From assembly GCA_018830445.1 (NCBI GenBank), contig JAHJSN010000153.1, forward strand, positions 1-55,566: DNA of 55,566 bases. The letters are read 5' to 3'. This document shows positions 26,332 to 36,402 of this stretch, in pieces (within the stretch, counting starts at the first letter, position 1; the number at the start of each line of letters is the position of its first letter). The DNA comes from Alphaproteobacteria bacterium. Lineage in GTDB: Bacteria > Pseudomonadota > Alphaproteobacteria > Rhizobiales > Hyphomicrobiaceae. Below the pieces are notes generated by a model. It searched no databases. It worked only from the letters and a program-made list of their open reading frames with translations, and was not told where the DNA came from. A program made the position numbers and the translations under genes.

Positions 26332-29300
26332 TCAGGCGCCTTCGGAATTGCGAACGTAACCGATGATGTCGTCGAACGTCGCGGCGATAGCCTGTGTGCT
26401 CGACCTTAGCAGAACATCCAGGGCCTCGAACGTCGGTACGTCGGCTGCGCGGATAAGGCGCTGGCGCATGCCAAGCGGGGCACTTTCCGGCTTGAACGGA
26501 CCTTCGCTGCAAATGCGCATGACTTGTGTGAGGTCATTGAGCAGACCACCTGCGCCGAGCAGTGCCTCGGCATGCGCGGCATCGAGCAGGCCGGCATCCC
26601 GCAATCGGCGCACAGCCTCGAGCGTGTTGGTTGCGAGGACTTCGGGATGGCTGTCGGCGTTGATCAGCTGCAGGTACTGGACGATGAATTCGAGATCGAT
26701 CAGCCCACCGCGGCAATGCTTGATGTTCCAGACATCATCCTTGCCTTTCTCCGCCCAGATCCGTTCGCGCATGTCGCGCACATCGGTAGCGATTTTTTCG
26801 GGATCGCGGGGCCTTGCGATCGCTTCGCGGATCGCATCTTCAACCGACGCGCGAAGGTCCGGTGGGCCGGCGACGGTTCTTGCACGGGTCAGCGCCATGT
26901 GTTCCCAGGTCCACGCTTCATTGGCCTGATAATCGCGGAAACTCGTGATCTTGGTGGCGACCGGGCCCTGCAGACCGGACGGTCTCAGCCGCATGTCGAC
27001 TTCGTACAATGTACCTTCGGGCGTGGGTGCGCTTAATGCACTGATCAGTCGCTGGGTCAGCCGCGCATAATACTGCGCCGGTGCCAGGGGGCGGGCTCCG
27101 TCGGACTGGATGGCGCCCTCGGCGAAAGAATAGATGACGATCAAATCGAGGTCGGAGCCGGCGGTCATTTCGCGGCTGCCGAACTTACCCATGCCGATGA
27201 CGGCAACTTTGCCTTCGGGGACGTGACCATGCACGCTGGCCAATTCCTCGGCGACCTTTTCGAGAAGAACACTGACGAGGCTTTCGGCGACACGCGAATA
27301 GGCCGCACCGGCGAGAGTTGAATCGATTGCCCCGGAAAGCACGCGCAGGCCGATGAGGAACCACTGCTCACTGCCGACGATGCGTGCCCGGTCGAGGAGT
27401 TCCTGGAAATCGTCGGCGCGCGCCAGCTCGGCTCGGATGACCTCGTCGAGTTCGTCGGCGCTCGGGATCGTTTCGAAGGTTCTTGGATCGATCACGGCAT
27501 CGAGCAGGCGCCCGCGGCGCGAAAGGATGTGCGCAAGGCGCGGCGAGGTTCCCATGATGTCGGCGACGAGGCGCAGCAGTCCCGGATTGGCGCGCAGCAT
27601 CGAAAACAGCTGCACGCCGGCGGGGAGTTCGGCTACGAACCGGTCGAACGCTCCGATCGCCGCATCGGGATCGGCGGTTTCGGCGAGCGCCTCTATGAGC
27701 AGCGGCTGGACCTCGGTCAGGCGCTCGCGCGAACGGGCGGATCTTACGGCGGCATAGCGGCCATGGTGCCATCCTCGGATGGTCGCGATGACCGATTCGG
27801 GCTGCGAATAGCCCATTTCCTTTAGCGCTTTGACGGTGTCGGGATCGTTGTCGCTGCCAGCAAAAACCATGCTGGCGCCGCGGGTGGTCAGCTCCGGCAT
27901 GTCCTCGAACAGCGCGCCATAGCGCGACTGGACGGTTTCCAGCACGGGGAGCAGGACCTCCGAAAATGCAGCGACGTCCGTGTAGCCGGCAAATCGCGCA
28001 AAGCTCTCCAGGCGACCAGGGTCGGCAGGCAGTGCATGGGTCTGTTCGTCGGCGACCATCTGCACGCGGTGTTCGAGTTCGCGCAGGAAGCAGTAGGCGG
28101 CCTTCAACTCATCGCGCACCTTCTGCTTGATCCAGCCGCGCTCCGACAGGACGTCAAGGGTATCGAGTGTGCGCTGCAGGCGCAGCGCGCGCTGGCGACC
28201 TCCTGCGATGAGCTGCTGGGTCTGGACGAAAAATTCAATCTCGCGGATGCCGCCGCGGCCGAGCTTCAGATTGTGCCCTGCGACGCCAATGCCGCCCAGT
28301 TTCTTGAAGGCGTGGATCTGGCGCTTCATCGCGTGCACGTCGGCAATGGCGGCATAATCGAGGTATCGGCGCCAGATGAAGGGTTCGAGTTCGTGCAGAA
28401 TTGCCTGACCCGCCTCCTGGTCGCCGGCGGCTGCGCGTGCCTTGATCAGGGCTGCGCGCTCCCAGTTCTGACCAAAGCTTTCGTAGTATTGCAGGGCCGC
28501 GTCGGTGGAAATGGCAAGCTGGGTTGCGCCTGCGTCGGGGCGAAGCCGCAGGTCGGTGCGGAAAACGTAGCCGTCGGCGGTACGCTCGTCGATCAGTTTG
28601 ACGAGATCGCGTGTCAGCCGGACGAAGAACGTCTGGTGTTCCAGGCCTTCCTTGAGGCGCGCGAGCCCGCGCTCGTAGAAGACAATGAGATCGATGTCGC
28701 TGGAGTAGTTCAGCTCTCCGGCGCCGTATTTGCCCATCGCCAGCACGATGTAGCCCGAACCCTTCTCAGGAGCGGATTGATCGTGCGAGAGCCAATCGCC
28801 CTTGGCGGTTGCCTTGCGAAAGAGATAACGCACGGCGGTCTGAAGCGCGGCATCGGCCGTCTCGGTGAGGATGCGGGTGACAGTCATCACAGGCCATACG
28901 CCGCCGAGATCGGCCAGGGCGGAAAGGAGTGCGACCTCCGATTTGAAGTTGCGAAGCAGGCGCTGGGCACCCGCATCGTCGGCGCAGGCCGACATCTCAT
29001 CTGCAAGTCTGGTCTTGAGTTCCTGGAAGTGCGGTTCCGGCGGGGATGCGAGTAGCCGGAGGAGGCGTTGAGGGGATTGCCGGATCAGCCCGGTGAGGTA
29101 TGGCGAGCCGGACCATATCCCGCGCAGGAGCGCTGTTGCTTGTGGGCTATCGAGTGCGGCAAGCTGGGCGGGGCTGACGCCATCCGACTTGGCGGCTTCT
29201 GCACGAAGTGCGTTGAGGTCGTCGTCGATGCGGAGATCTTCGCTGGGCAGTGGTGCTTGTTTCAATCGCCGATAAAGTGGGATTTCGGTTTCATCCGGCA

Positions 29301-29334
29301 ATATCGAGCCGGCCGGTTCGTCGTTGTGTGTCAT
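26332..29334 (-). CDS. glnE: Glutamine synthetase adenylyltransferase/removase GlnE
   Basis: A 1000-residue bifunctional enzyme that adenylylates and de-adenylylates glutamine synthetase in response to PII. Two nucleotidyltransferase modules are visible: the N-terminal one with LNYSSDIDLIVFYE (about residue 212) and the C-terminal one with MTAGSDLDLIVIYS (about 725). Each is followed by the helical GlnD-like region. ATG at 29334 (MTHNDEP) is preferred; the frame is open six codons further. It follows the sensor kinase gene by 33 bp, matching the degP-regulator-kinase-glnE order known in Rhizobiales, and is probably co-transcribed with the two-component pair. Confidence 0.96.
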   Translation of the reverse strand: MTHNDEPAGSILPDETEIPLYRRLKQAPLPSEDLRIDDDLNALRAEAAKSDGVSPAQLAALDSPQATALLRGIWSGSPYLTGLIRQSPQRLLRLLASPPEPHFQELKTRLADEMSACADDAGAQRLLRNFKSEVALLSALADLGGVWPVMTVTRILTETADAALQTAVRYLFRKATAKGDWLSHDQSAPEKGSGYIVLAMGKYGAGELNYSSDIDLIVFYERGLARLKEGLEHQTFFVRLTRDLVKLIDERTADGYVFRTDLRLRPDAGATQLAISTDAALQYYESFGQNWERAALIKARAAAGDQEAGQAILHELEPFIWRRYLDYAAIADVHAMKRQIHAFKKLGGIGVAGHNLKLGRGGIREIEFFVQTQQLIAGGRQRALRLQRTLDTLDVLSERGWIKQKVRDELKAAYCFLRELEHRVQMVADEQTHALPADPGRLESFARFAGYTDVAAFSEVLLPVLETVQSRYGALFEDMPELTTRGASMVFAGSDNDPDTVKALKEMGYSQPESVIATIRGWHHGRYAAVRSARSRERLTEVQPLLIEALAETADPDAAIGAFDRFVAELPAGVQLFSMLRANPGLLRLVADIMGTSPRLAHILSRRGRLLDAVIDPRTFETIPSADELDEVIRAELARADDFQELLDRARIVGSEQWFLIGLRVLSGAIDSTLAGAAYSRVAESLVSVLLEKVAEELASVHGHVPEGKVAVIGMGKFGSREMTAGSDLDLIVIYSFAEGAIQSDGARPLAPAQYYARLTQRLISALSAPTPEGTLYEVDMRLRPSGLQGPVATKITSFRDYQANEAWTWEHMALTRARTVAGPPDLRASVEDAIREAIARPRDPEKIATDVRDMRERIWAEKGKDDVWNIKHCRGGLIDLEFIVQYLQLINADSHPEVLATNTLEAVRRLRDAGLLDAAHAEALLGAGGLLNDLTQVMRICSEGPFKPESAPLGMRQRLIRAADVPTFEALDVLLRSSTQAIAATFDDIIGYVRNSEGA

Positions 29335-29367
29335 CGTCGTGCCTCGTCCCACCCTCTTCGACCGGCA

Positions 29368-30804
29368 TCAGACGGGCAAGATCAACACGGCCCGCAATCC
29401 CGGTTCGTTGTCTTCAAGTCGCAATTCGCCACCATGCAACCGCGCGACCGCCGCCACCAAACTCAGCCCCAGGCCGGTTCCAGGAAGGCTGCGGCTTTTG
29501 TCGAGGCGAACGAAACGTTCCATTGCCCGCTTGCGGTCGCTGGCCGAGATTCCCGGCCCGTTGTCGGCAACCGTTATGATGGCCCGGCCATGCTCCAGGC
29601 ACAATGAAAGTTCGATCCGGGACTCGCGGTCATCGCGGCGTGCCCTGCCGCTCGTCGTCTCCGGTTCGGATTGACGCCCGTATTTGATGGCGTTGTCTAT
29701 GAGATTGACGACGGCCTGTCCAATCAGATGGCGGTTGGCGCTGAGCGTGACGTTACAAATTTCACCCATGAAAAGGCGAATTCCGGCTTCTTCGGCAACC
29801 GGCTCGTAGAGTTCGGCGGCATCGGCCAGAACCGGGGCCAGCGCAATGGCGGTCTTGGTTTCCTCAACGGCACCGGCCTCAAGGCGCGCAATCAAAAGAA
29901 GCGCGTTGAAGGTCTTGATGATTTCGTCGGCTGCTTCGATCGTGTCGCCGAGGCCGGCGCGCAATTCGTCGGCTGTACCGGCGGAGCGCAGGCTCGCCTC
30001 GGCGCGCTGGCGAAGCCGGTTGAGCGGTGTCTTCAGGTCGTGGGCGATGTTGTCGGATACTTCCTTGAGGCCGTGCATCAGATCCTCGATGCGGACGAGC
30101 ATTTCATTGACGCTATTTGACAGCCGATCGAACTCATCGCCGCTGCCTTGGAGCGGGAGGCGACCGGAGAATTCTCCGGCCATGATCCTGCGGGTTGCAT
30201 CGGAAATCGATTCAACGCGCCTGAGCGCCGTGCGGCTGGCAAGGATCCCGAGACCCAGCCCACCAATCGCAATGAGCGCGAATGCTGCCAGGGCCAGCAA
30301 CCGTATCGAGGCAACAAACCGTCGCTGATCCTCGATATCGCGGGCAACGACGAGCTTGCCGCCGCCGGCAAGGCTGACAGAGATTCCTGCGGCGTTGCGC
30401 TCGCCTGCCTGCGGTCCTTTTTCGAAGGCGTAGGTGAATAATCCACCGGCTCCGCCGGCCGCCAGTTCAGGTGGAAACTCTGCCAGGTTTCCTGCCAGCT
30501 TGCGGCCGTCAGATGCGCTCAGAAAATAGAGCCGCTTGTTGGTCTGCCGCGCGATGCCGGCAACCGTCCGCTCCATTGCCCCAGGTTCGGCGGTATTCTC
30601 GATCGCCGTCAACGTCCGCATTTCGGCGGACAGCGTTTCCATCACGTCGGCCACGAAGACACGGTTGAGTTGCCACACGAGGCCGGCCAACAACGCTGCG
30701 GTGAGGATGAAGTAGACCGCCACCCCCGCGGCGCTGAGGCCAAAGGCGGACATACGGTGGAGGGCTTGTGCCGGTGCGGTGCTACTCGCTTTCACGGACA
30801 ACAT
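29368..30804 (-). CDS. Sensor histidine kinase
   Basis: A 478-residue inner-membrane kinase: two membrane helices (about 20-40 and 163-185) with a periplasmic sensor region of about 120 residues between, HAMP, HisKA with IAHDLKTPLNRL as phosphoacceptor site, and an intact HATPase_c (NLIDNAIKYG, VADNGPGIS, GTGLGLSLV). An insert of about 15 residues rich in Arg/Asp (SEPETTSGRARRDDRES) lies just after the N-box. Start ATG at 30804 overlaps the end of the regulator gene by 23 bases; later ATGs remain possible. Partner of the OmpR-type regulator just upstream. The signal is unknown; its position next to degP suggests envelope stress (inference). Confidence 0.9.
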   Translation of the reverse strand: MLSVKASSTAPAQALHRMSAFGLSAAGVAVYFILTAALLAGLVWQLNRVFVADVMETLSAEMRTLTAIENTAEPGAMERTVAGIARQTNKRLYFLSASDGRKLAGNLAEFPPELAAGGAGGLFTYAFEKGPQAGERNAAGISVSLAGGGKLVVARDIEDQRRFVASIRLLALAAFALIAIGGLGLGILASRTALRRVESISDATRRIMAGEFSGRLPLQGSGDEFDRLSNSVNEMLVRIEDLMHGLKEVSDNIAHDLKTPLNRLRQRAEASLRSAGTADELRAGLGDTIEAADEIIKTFNALLLIARLEAGAVEETKTAIALAPVLADAAELYEPVAEEAGIRLFMGEICNVTLSANRHLIGQAVVNLIDNAIKYGRQSEPETTSGRARRDDRESRIELSLCLEHGRAIITVADNGPGISASDRKRAMERFVRLDKSRSLPGTGLGLSLVAAVARLHGGELRLEDNEPGLRAVLILPV

Positions 30805-31459
30805 ACCCTGCGCCGCGAACCGTATGGATGAGCGGCTTTTCGAACGCCTTGTCGATCTTGGAGCGCAAGCGCGAGACATGGACATCAATAACGTTTGTTT
30901 GCGGATCGAAATGATAATCCCAGACGTTTTCGAGAAGCATGGTGCGCGTGACGACCTGCCCGGCGTGCTTCATCAGGTATTCAAGCAGACGGTATTCGCG
31001 CGGCTGCAATGTAATTGGCTCGCCACCCCTGGCGACTGCATGGGACAGCCGGTCGAGGACGAGGTCGCCAACCACGAGGCGCGTTTGTTGCTCGCCTGGA
31101 ACGCTACGCCGGGAGAGCGCCTCAACGCGCGCCAGCAGCTCCGCGTACGCATAGGGCTTGGTCAGGTAATCGTCGCCGCCGGCCTTCAGGCCGCGTACGC
31201 GATCATCGACCTCGCCAAGCGCGGAGAGGACAAGGACGGGGGTCTGGTTGCCTTCCTTGCGCAAGGTCTGGATAACGCTGAGGCCGTCGAGTTCAGGCAA
31301 CATGCGATCGACCAGAAGAACGTCGAAGGCCCCCTCGCGGGCAAGTTCAAGGCCGCTGACGCCATCGGCCGCCCATTCGGCGGTGTGACCGCTTTCTTTC
31401 AGTGCCTTGACGAGGAAGGTTGCCGTCTCGGTGTCATCCTCGATGATTAGTAGCCGCAT
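30782..31459 (-). CDS. OmpR-family response regulator
   Basis: A 225-residue regulator: receiver domain with acidic pair E8-D9-D in LLIIEDDTE, phosphoacceptor D51 (LLVDRMLPELDG), and conserved KPYAY; then the winged-helix DNA-binding domain from about 127 (ITLQPREYRLLEYLMKHAG, TNVIDVHVSRLRSKID). ATG at 31459 gives the standard MRLLIIEDD start; the frame extends 26 codons upstream without homology-like character and through the terminator of degP. It pairs with the overlapping kinase gene. Confidence 0.93.
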   Translation of the reverse strand: MRLLIIEDDTETATFLVKALKESGHTAEWAADGVSGLELAREGAFDVLLVDRMLPELDGLSVIQTLRKEGNQTPVLVLSALGEVDDRVRGLKAGGDDYLTKPYAYAELLARVEALSRRSVPGEQQTRLVVGDLVLDRLSHAVARGGEPITLQPREYRLLEYLMKHAGQVVTRTMLLENVWDYHFDPQTNVIDVHVSRLRSKIDKAFEKPLIHTVRGAGYVVRESE

Positions 31460-31489
31460 CGGTCGCCTCGGTAACTTCGTCATTAACGG

Positions 31490-31525
31490 AAAAGGGGCAG
31501 TCCGCTTTGAATTGCAGACCGCCCC
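31490..31525 (-). terminator. Rho-independent terminator of degP
   Basis: Minus strand: GGGGCGGTCTGC pairs with GCGGACTGCCCC (with G-U pairs) around AATTCAAA, followed by TTTT. It separates degP from the regulator-kinase-glnE unit, so the latter needs its own promoter in the 30 bases before 31459 or some read-through. Confidence 0.85.
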
Positions 31526-31576
31526 CGTTGTTAGCACGTTTCAATCCAATTCAGCGCCGTCGGGTCGAGTGCGAGT

Positions 31577-33154
31577 TCAACCCTTCTTCAGGCGGACTGC
31601 AACGAAACGCTTGGCATTTCCCGACTGGATGTGAAGGAGGACTGCACCCCTATCCTGGGTCTGGGCCTTCTGGACACCCTCGATGACATCGTCGGGAGAT
31701 TTCACCTCGACGCCCTGCACTTCGAGAACGACGTCGCCGACCTTCAGTCCCTTGCGGGCGGCATCCGAGAGCGGGTCAACCTCGGAGATCGAGACGCCGG
31801 CCTCTTCGCTCGCGGGCTTGAGCGACAAGCCCAACTGATCGAGCTCGGTCACCTTCGGGCTCAGCGGTTTGCCTTCCTGGAGGGCGGCGAGTTCTTCCGA
31901 TGAGGACGGGAAGCGACCTAGGTCCACTTCGATTGTCTTGCGGGCGTTGCCGCGCCATACAACGACTTGAACCTTGCTGTCCGGAGAGTAGGCGGCGATC
32001 TTGCGAGCCAGGTCGCGGCTGTCTGCGATCGGGGAGCCGTCGACTTCAAGGATAGCATCCTGAGCTTCGATACCGGCGCCTTCGGCAGGCCCCTGAGGGG
32101 TTACATCGGAAACCAGCGCACCTTTCGGGTCCTTCAAGCCGAGGCTTGCGGCAGTGTCCTCATCGATGTTCTGGATCTTAACGCCGAGCCATCCGCGGCT
32201 GACGGTACCGTCCTTCTTGAGCTGTTCGATAACGCCGATTGCGGTGGCCGCAGGCACGGCGAACGCGATGCCGACGTTGCCGCCAGAGGGGCTGTAGATC
32301 GCCGTGTTGACGCCGACGACCTCGCCGTTGAGGTTGAAGGTGGGACCTCCGGAGTTGCCACGGTTCACGGCAGCGTCAATCTGCATGTAATCATATGGAC
32401 CCGAGCCGATGTCGCGGCCCTGGGCGGAGATGATGCCAGCAGTGACCGTGCCGCCGAGGCCGAACGGGTTGCCAACCGCGAGAACCCAGTCGCCAACGCG
32501 ATTCTTCTCGGTGGCGAATTTCACAAACTGGAATTTCTCGTCGCCGGCGTCCTTGATCTTCAGAAGCGCAAGATCGGTCCGCGGATCGGTTCCGATCAGT
32601 TCGGCCTGATACTTGCGGTCCTGGTCGAAGGCGACTTCGATTTCGGACGCATCATCGATGACGTGATTATTGGTGACGATGTAGCCGTCTTCGGAAATCA
32701 GGAAGCCCGAGCCTTGCGCAGCCGACGGGGTCTGAGGACCGCGTCCGCCTGGACCGCGGAACTCCTTGGGAAGTCCCTTGAAGAATTTGTATAGTGGATG
32801 ATCCTCAGGGATATTCGGCAGCCCGGGGATGCCATCCTGATCGCCTTCTTGTTCACCTTCGTCGCGTTGAGCGAGGCGCTTCTTGCCGTTGGTGACCTGG
32901 ATGCTGACGACGGCTGGCTTGGTCTTGTCGACGATGTCGGCGAACGACAAGGGCGCACGGCCATATGGAGTATCGATCGTCTGCTGGCCGCCGGGAGCGT
33001 ATTGCGCGAGCGTGGGATTCGTCGAGGTGTCGAAAGCCGTAATGAGGCCGGCTGTGGCGACGGCTGCGGCGGCAACGGCTCCGCGCCTGGCCCATTTGCC
33101 CGAAGTGACCGGCATACGGGCCAGCTTCACTGCGGTTTCAGACTTTGATTGCAT
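31577..33154 (-). CDS. degP: Periplasmic serine protease/chaperone DegP (HtrA, Do family)
   Basis: A 525-residue protein with an N-terminal signal/anchor (about 24-42), a trypsin-like domain with catalytic H164 (TNNHVID), D194 (TDLALLK) and S268 (RGNSGGPT), and two PDZ domains (about 300-390 and 430-515). The LA-loop (about 90-145) is long and charged. It degrades or refolds damaged envelope proteins. RBS AAGGAG nine bases before ATG. Follows ccmH by 136 bp; in Rhizobiales this neighbour order is common. No clear heat-shock or ECF promoter could be assigned. Confidence 0.95.
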   Translation of the reverse strand: MQSKSETAVKLARMPVTSGKWARRGAVAAAAVATAGLITAFDTSTNPTLAQYAPGGQQTIDTPYGRAPLSFADIVDKTKPAVVSIQVTNGKKRLAQRDEGEQEGDQDGIPGLPNIPEDHPLYKFFKGLPKEFRGPGGRGPQTPSAAQGSGFLISEDGYIVTNNHVIDDASEIEVAFDQDRKYQAELIGTDPRTDLALLKIKDAGDEKFQFVKFATEKNRVGDWVLAVGNPFGLGGTVTAGIISAQGRDIGSGPYDYMQIDAAVNRGNSGGPTFNLNGEVVGVNTAIYSPSGGNVGIAFAVPAATAIGVIEQLKKDGTVSRGWLGVKIQNIDEDTAASLGLKDPKGALVSDVTPQGPAEGAGIEAQDAILEVDGSPIADSRDLARKIAAYSPDSKVQVVVWRGNARKTIEVDLGRFPSSSEELAALQEGKPLSPKVTELDQLGLSLKPASEEAGVSISEVDPLSDAARKGLKVGDVVLEVQGVEVKSPDDVIEGVQKAQTQDRGAVLLHIQSGNAKRFVAVRLKKG

Positions 33155-33290
33155 TGGTTGATGTCTCCTTTTGGGCCGGGAATTTCGGCTACTGGAGACG
33201 TCTTGTAAGGAAGGGCTAATTACAGCAGTGTTTCGAACGCATTAAACATTCGTAATGGTAGCGGAGCGAAAAACCGGCCGATCGGCTTCT

Positions 33291-33818
33291 TCAAGAGGAT
33301 TGCTTGCCTTCGAGGATGCGCTTCAGTCGGAGTTCTTCGTCGGCGGTCAGTGACCCGGCGTCCAGGCTCCCAGAACGGGACTCCCGCGGCTGGCTTGCCG
33401 CAAATACCGACCGGGCCAGCCAGACTCCTGCACCCAAGGCCAGAAGCGGCGCCAGCCAGAGTAGCAGCGTGTGCCACCCGAACGGAGGTTTCAGCAGCAC
33501 GAACTCGCCGTACCGGCTGACGATGAAATCGAGCACCTCGTCGTCGGTATCGCCCTTCTGGAGCCGCTCGCGGACCAAGATGCGCAGATCGCGGGCCAGC
33601 GGGGCGTCGCTATCGTCGATCGATTGATTCTGGCAAACGAGGCAGCGCAGCTCGATGGAAATTTCGCGGGCGCGCTTTTCGAGATTCGCATCGCTCAGGA
33701 TTTCGTCAGGCTGCACGGCGTGGGCGCTACCGGCAGCGATGACAGCCAGGCACGCTGTGAGCAGCAAAAAACCGTAGCCTGGAAACCTGCGGGGCGGTGT
33801 GGGGATAAGCACTTGCAC
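33291..33818 (-). CDS. ccmH: Cytochrome c maturation thiol oxidoreductase CcmH (CycL)
   Basis: A 175-residue protein: N-terminal signal anchor (about 14-34), a periplasmic helical domain with the redox pair C59-x-x-C62 in LRCLVCQNQS, and a membrane helix (about 113-135). CcmH reduces apocytochrome c so that heme can be attached by the CcmF/H/I lyase complex. Start ATG at 33818 lies nine bases after the ccmF stop, fourth gene of the ccmI-E-F-H operon. Confidence 0.95.
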   Translation of the reverse strand: MQVLIPTPPRRFPGYGFLLLTACLAVIAAGSAHAVQPDEILSDANLEKRAREISIELRCLVCQNQSIDDSDAPLARDLRILVRERLQKGDTDDEVLDFIVSRYGEFVLLKPPFGWHTLLLWLAPLLALGAGVWLARSVFAASQPRESRSGSLDAGSLTADEELRLKRILEGKQSS

Positions 33819-33827
33819 GTCGGTCTC

Positions 33828-35822
33828 CTATTCCGCCGCGACCGCACCGGCAGGAGCGTTGCTGCGGCTCTTGCGGTTCGGGGCGCCGACGCGAAGCCTG
33901 CGGTCCGAGAGCGATACGCCGCCGGCGATGAACATCACCAATGCGCCAAGCCAGATGAACCTGACCAGCGGGTTGAAGTAGAAGCGGAACGCGTAACCGC
34001 CGTCTTCCTCCTGCGCATCGCCTAACACGGTGTAGAGATCGCCGCGCCAGGATGCGTGGATACCGGCTTCCGACGTCGGCTGGGGGGGAGAATCGTAAAT
34101 GCGCTTTGAGGGATGGAGTGTTATCACCGGCTGACCGCCGCGCGTCACATCGAAGGCCGCGACCTGCTCGCTGTAGTTTGGCCCCTTATTCGGTGCGACG
34201 CCATTGAATACCAGTGTAAACCCCGCAACATCGACGCTATCTCCGGGCTTCATCACCAGGACCTTTTCGGTCTGGTAGGCACTCGTGGCGACGATACCGA
34301 CGACCATCATCCCGACGCCGAAGTGCGCCAGCGTCGTGCCATAGACCGAACGCGGCAGGTTCCACAAACGGCGCAGCACTTCCTCGCGGCCGGCTGAACC
34401 GATTTTTGCCCGGTAGGCCAATTCCTGTAGAGCGCCGGCCATCACGTAAACGCCGACCGCCATCATGATTGGCGCCAGCCAAGGACCGCGCTCGGTCATC
34501 GCCATCGTGGCAACCATCGCGACCAGCGCGAGCACCGCCGTAGCTATCAAGCGCTGGGACACGCCGATGAGGTCGCCGCGCTTCCAGGGCATGAACGGAC
34601 CGAACGGCAATGCAATCAGAAGAGGCACCATCAGCGGAATGAAGGTCATGTTGAAAAATGGCGCTCCAACCGAGATCTTGTCGCCGGTCAGGCCTTCCAA
34701 CAGGAGAGGGTAGAGGGTGCCGACGAATACGGTCGCGGCCGCGGTCGTCAGCAGGACGTTGTTCAATACGAGCGCGCCTTCGCGGCTGATGGGAGCGAAC
34801 AGCCCGCCCTGACGCAGTTCGCCGGCGCGCAGGGCAAACAACGCGAGGCCTCCACCGACAAAGATCGTCATGATCGCCAGAATCGCAACGCCCCGCTCCG
34901 GGTCGACGGCAAATGCGTGGACCGATGTCAGGACGCCCGAGCGCACCAGGAATGTGCCCATCAGCGACAGCGAGAATGTGAGGATCGCCAGCAGTATGGT
35001 CCAGACCTTCAAGGTCTCGCGCTTTTCCATCACAAGGGCGGAGTGCAGCAACGCGGTGCCGGCCAGCCATGGCATGAAAGACGCGTTCTCGACCGGGTCC
35101 CAGAACCACCAACCGCCCCAACCCAGTTCATAGTACGCCCACCACGAACCCATCGCGATACCCAGCGTCAGGCACATCCAGGCGGCAAGCGTCCAGGGCC
35201 TTACCCAGCGCGCCCAGGCCGCATCGATGCGGCCCTCGATAAGCGCGGCGATGGCAAACGAGAAGGCGATCGAAAAACCGACGTAGCCAGCGTACAGGAA
35301 TGGCGGATGGAAGGCGAGCGCCGGATCCTGAAGGATGGGGTTCAGTCCGCGCCCGTCGATCGGCGGGTTCTCGAGGCGCAGAAACGGGTTCGACGTCGCC
35401 AGCATGAAGATGCCGAAGGCGAGGGCAATCGAGGCCTGAACCGACAAGACGTTGGCGCGAAGGCTGAGCGGCAGGTTGTTGCCGAAGATGGCAACGGCGG
35501 CACCGAAGCTCGCCAGGATCAATACCCACAGCAGCATCGAGCCTTCATGGTTGCCCCACACGCCTGAGATTCGATAGATCAGCGGTTTGGTCGAGTGCGA
35601 ATTGGCGGCGACGTTCGCCACCGAGAAATCGGACATCACGTACGCCTGCATCAGCGCGAGAAACGCGGTCAGCAACAGGAGAAGTTGCAGGATCGCCGCG
35701 GGACGGGCCGTCTCCATCAGGCGTCGTTCGCGCGAAAGGGTCCCGATCAGGGGCACGACGGTCTGGAACAACGCCACCACGACGGCCAGCACAAGAGCGA
35801 AATGTCCAAACTCAACGATCAT
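33828..35822 (-). CDS. ccmF: Heme lyase subunit CcmF (CycK)
   Basis: A 664-residue polytopic membrane protein of the heme-handling family. The periplasmic tryptophan-rich WWD motif is clear (GWGGWWFWDPVENASFMPW, about residues 230-250), with many membrane helices on both sides and a large periplasmic domain near 510-610. It is the core of the holocytochrome c synthase that joins heme from CcmE to apocytochrome. ATG at 35822; 64 bp after the ccmE stop. Confidence 0.96.
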   Translation of the reverse strand: MIVEFGHFALVLAVVVALFQTVVPLIGTLSRERRLMETARPAAILQLLLLLTAFLALMQAYVMSDFSVANVAANSHSTKPLIYRISGVWGNHEGSMLLWVLILASFGAAVAIFGNNLPLSLRANVLSVQASIALAFGIFMLATSNPFLRLENPPIDGRGLNPILQDPALAFHPPFLYAGYVGFSIAFSFAIAALIEGRIDAAWARWVRPWTLAAWMCLTLGIAMGSWWAYYELGWGGWWFWDPVENASFMPWLAGTALLHSALVMEKRETLKVWTILLAILTFSLSLMGTFLVRSGVLTSVHAFAVDPERGVAILAIMTIFVGGGLALFALRAGELRQGGLFAPISREGALVLNNVLLTTAAATVFVGTLYPLLLEGLTGDKISVGAPFFNMTFIPLMVPLLIALPFGPFMPWKRGDLIGVSQRLIATAVLALVAMVATMAMTERGPWLAPIMMAVGVYVMAGALQELAYRAKIGSAGREEVLRRLWNLPRSVYGTTLAHFGVGMMVVGIVATSAYQTEKVLVMKPGDSVDVAGFTLVFNGVAPNKGPNYSEQVAAFDVTRGGQPVITLHPSKRIYDSPPQPTSEAGIHASWRGDLYTVLGDAQEEDGGYAFRFYFNPLVRFIWLGALVMFIAGGVSLSDRRLRVGAPNRKSRSNAPAGAVAAE

Positions 35823-35886
35823 GCTCTCATACCTTTTGATGTTCAGGATTTTGAATCCTGCCGGCGCGGACCTTCGAAGAGTTCAA

Positions 35887-36357
35887 TCAGTTGGTTTTGG
35901 CACCGGGGTGTTTAGCGCCTTCACCAAGCTTTACGCCCTTCTCCTTCAGGGCCGCCGCGACTTCGGGCGGCATGTAATTCTCGTCGTGCTTGGCAAGCAC
36001 TGTGTCGGCGACGAATTGACCATTCGCATCGAGCCTGCCTTCGGCAACAACACCCTGACCTTCTCGGAAGAGATCAGGCAGAATTCCCTCGTAGGAAACC
36101 GGAACTGTCTGCAAGGTGTCGGTGACCGCGAACTTGACCTTGGTGCCCTGGCCGCGTTCGACGGACCCGTCGGCAACGAGCCCACCCAAGCGGAACCGTT
36201 CGCCTGACTTCACCTTGCCTTCAGCGATATCAGAAGGCGTCTGAAAGAATACGATGGTGTCGCGCAATGCAAACGCCACCATAATCGCTGCGGAAGCGAG
36301 AATCGCAACAGCCGTACCAATCAAAACGCCGCGTTTCTGTTTTCGTGTCATCGTCAT
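35887..36357 (-). CDS. ccmE: Heme chaperone CcmE (CycJ)
   Basis: A 156-residue protein: one N-terminal membrane helix (about 9-31) and a periplasmic OB-fold. The covalent heme-binding histidine is H124 in [11 protein letters not shown], with Y128 as axial ligand. It carries heme from CcmC to CcmF. Two possible starts (MTMTRK); the first ATG at 36357 is used. Second gene of the ccm operon, 45 bp after ccmI. Confidence 0.96.
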   Translation of the reverse strand: MTMTRKQKRGVLIGTAVAILASAAIMVAFALRDTIVFFQTPSDIAEGKVKSGERFRLGGLVADGSVERGQGTKVKFAVTDTLQTVPVSYEGILPDLFREGQGVVAEGRLDANGQFVADTVLAKHDENYMPPEVAAALKEKGVKLGEGAKHPGAKTN

Positions 36358-36402
36358 CCTGGAAAAGTTGATCTCAGCAACACCGTCAGCCGATTGTTCT
36401 TA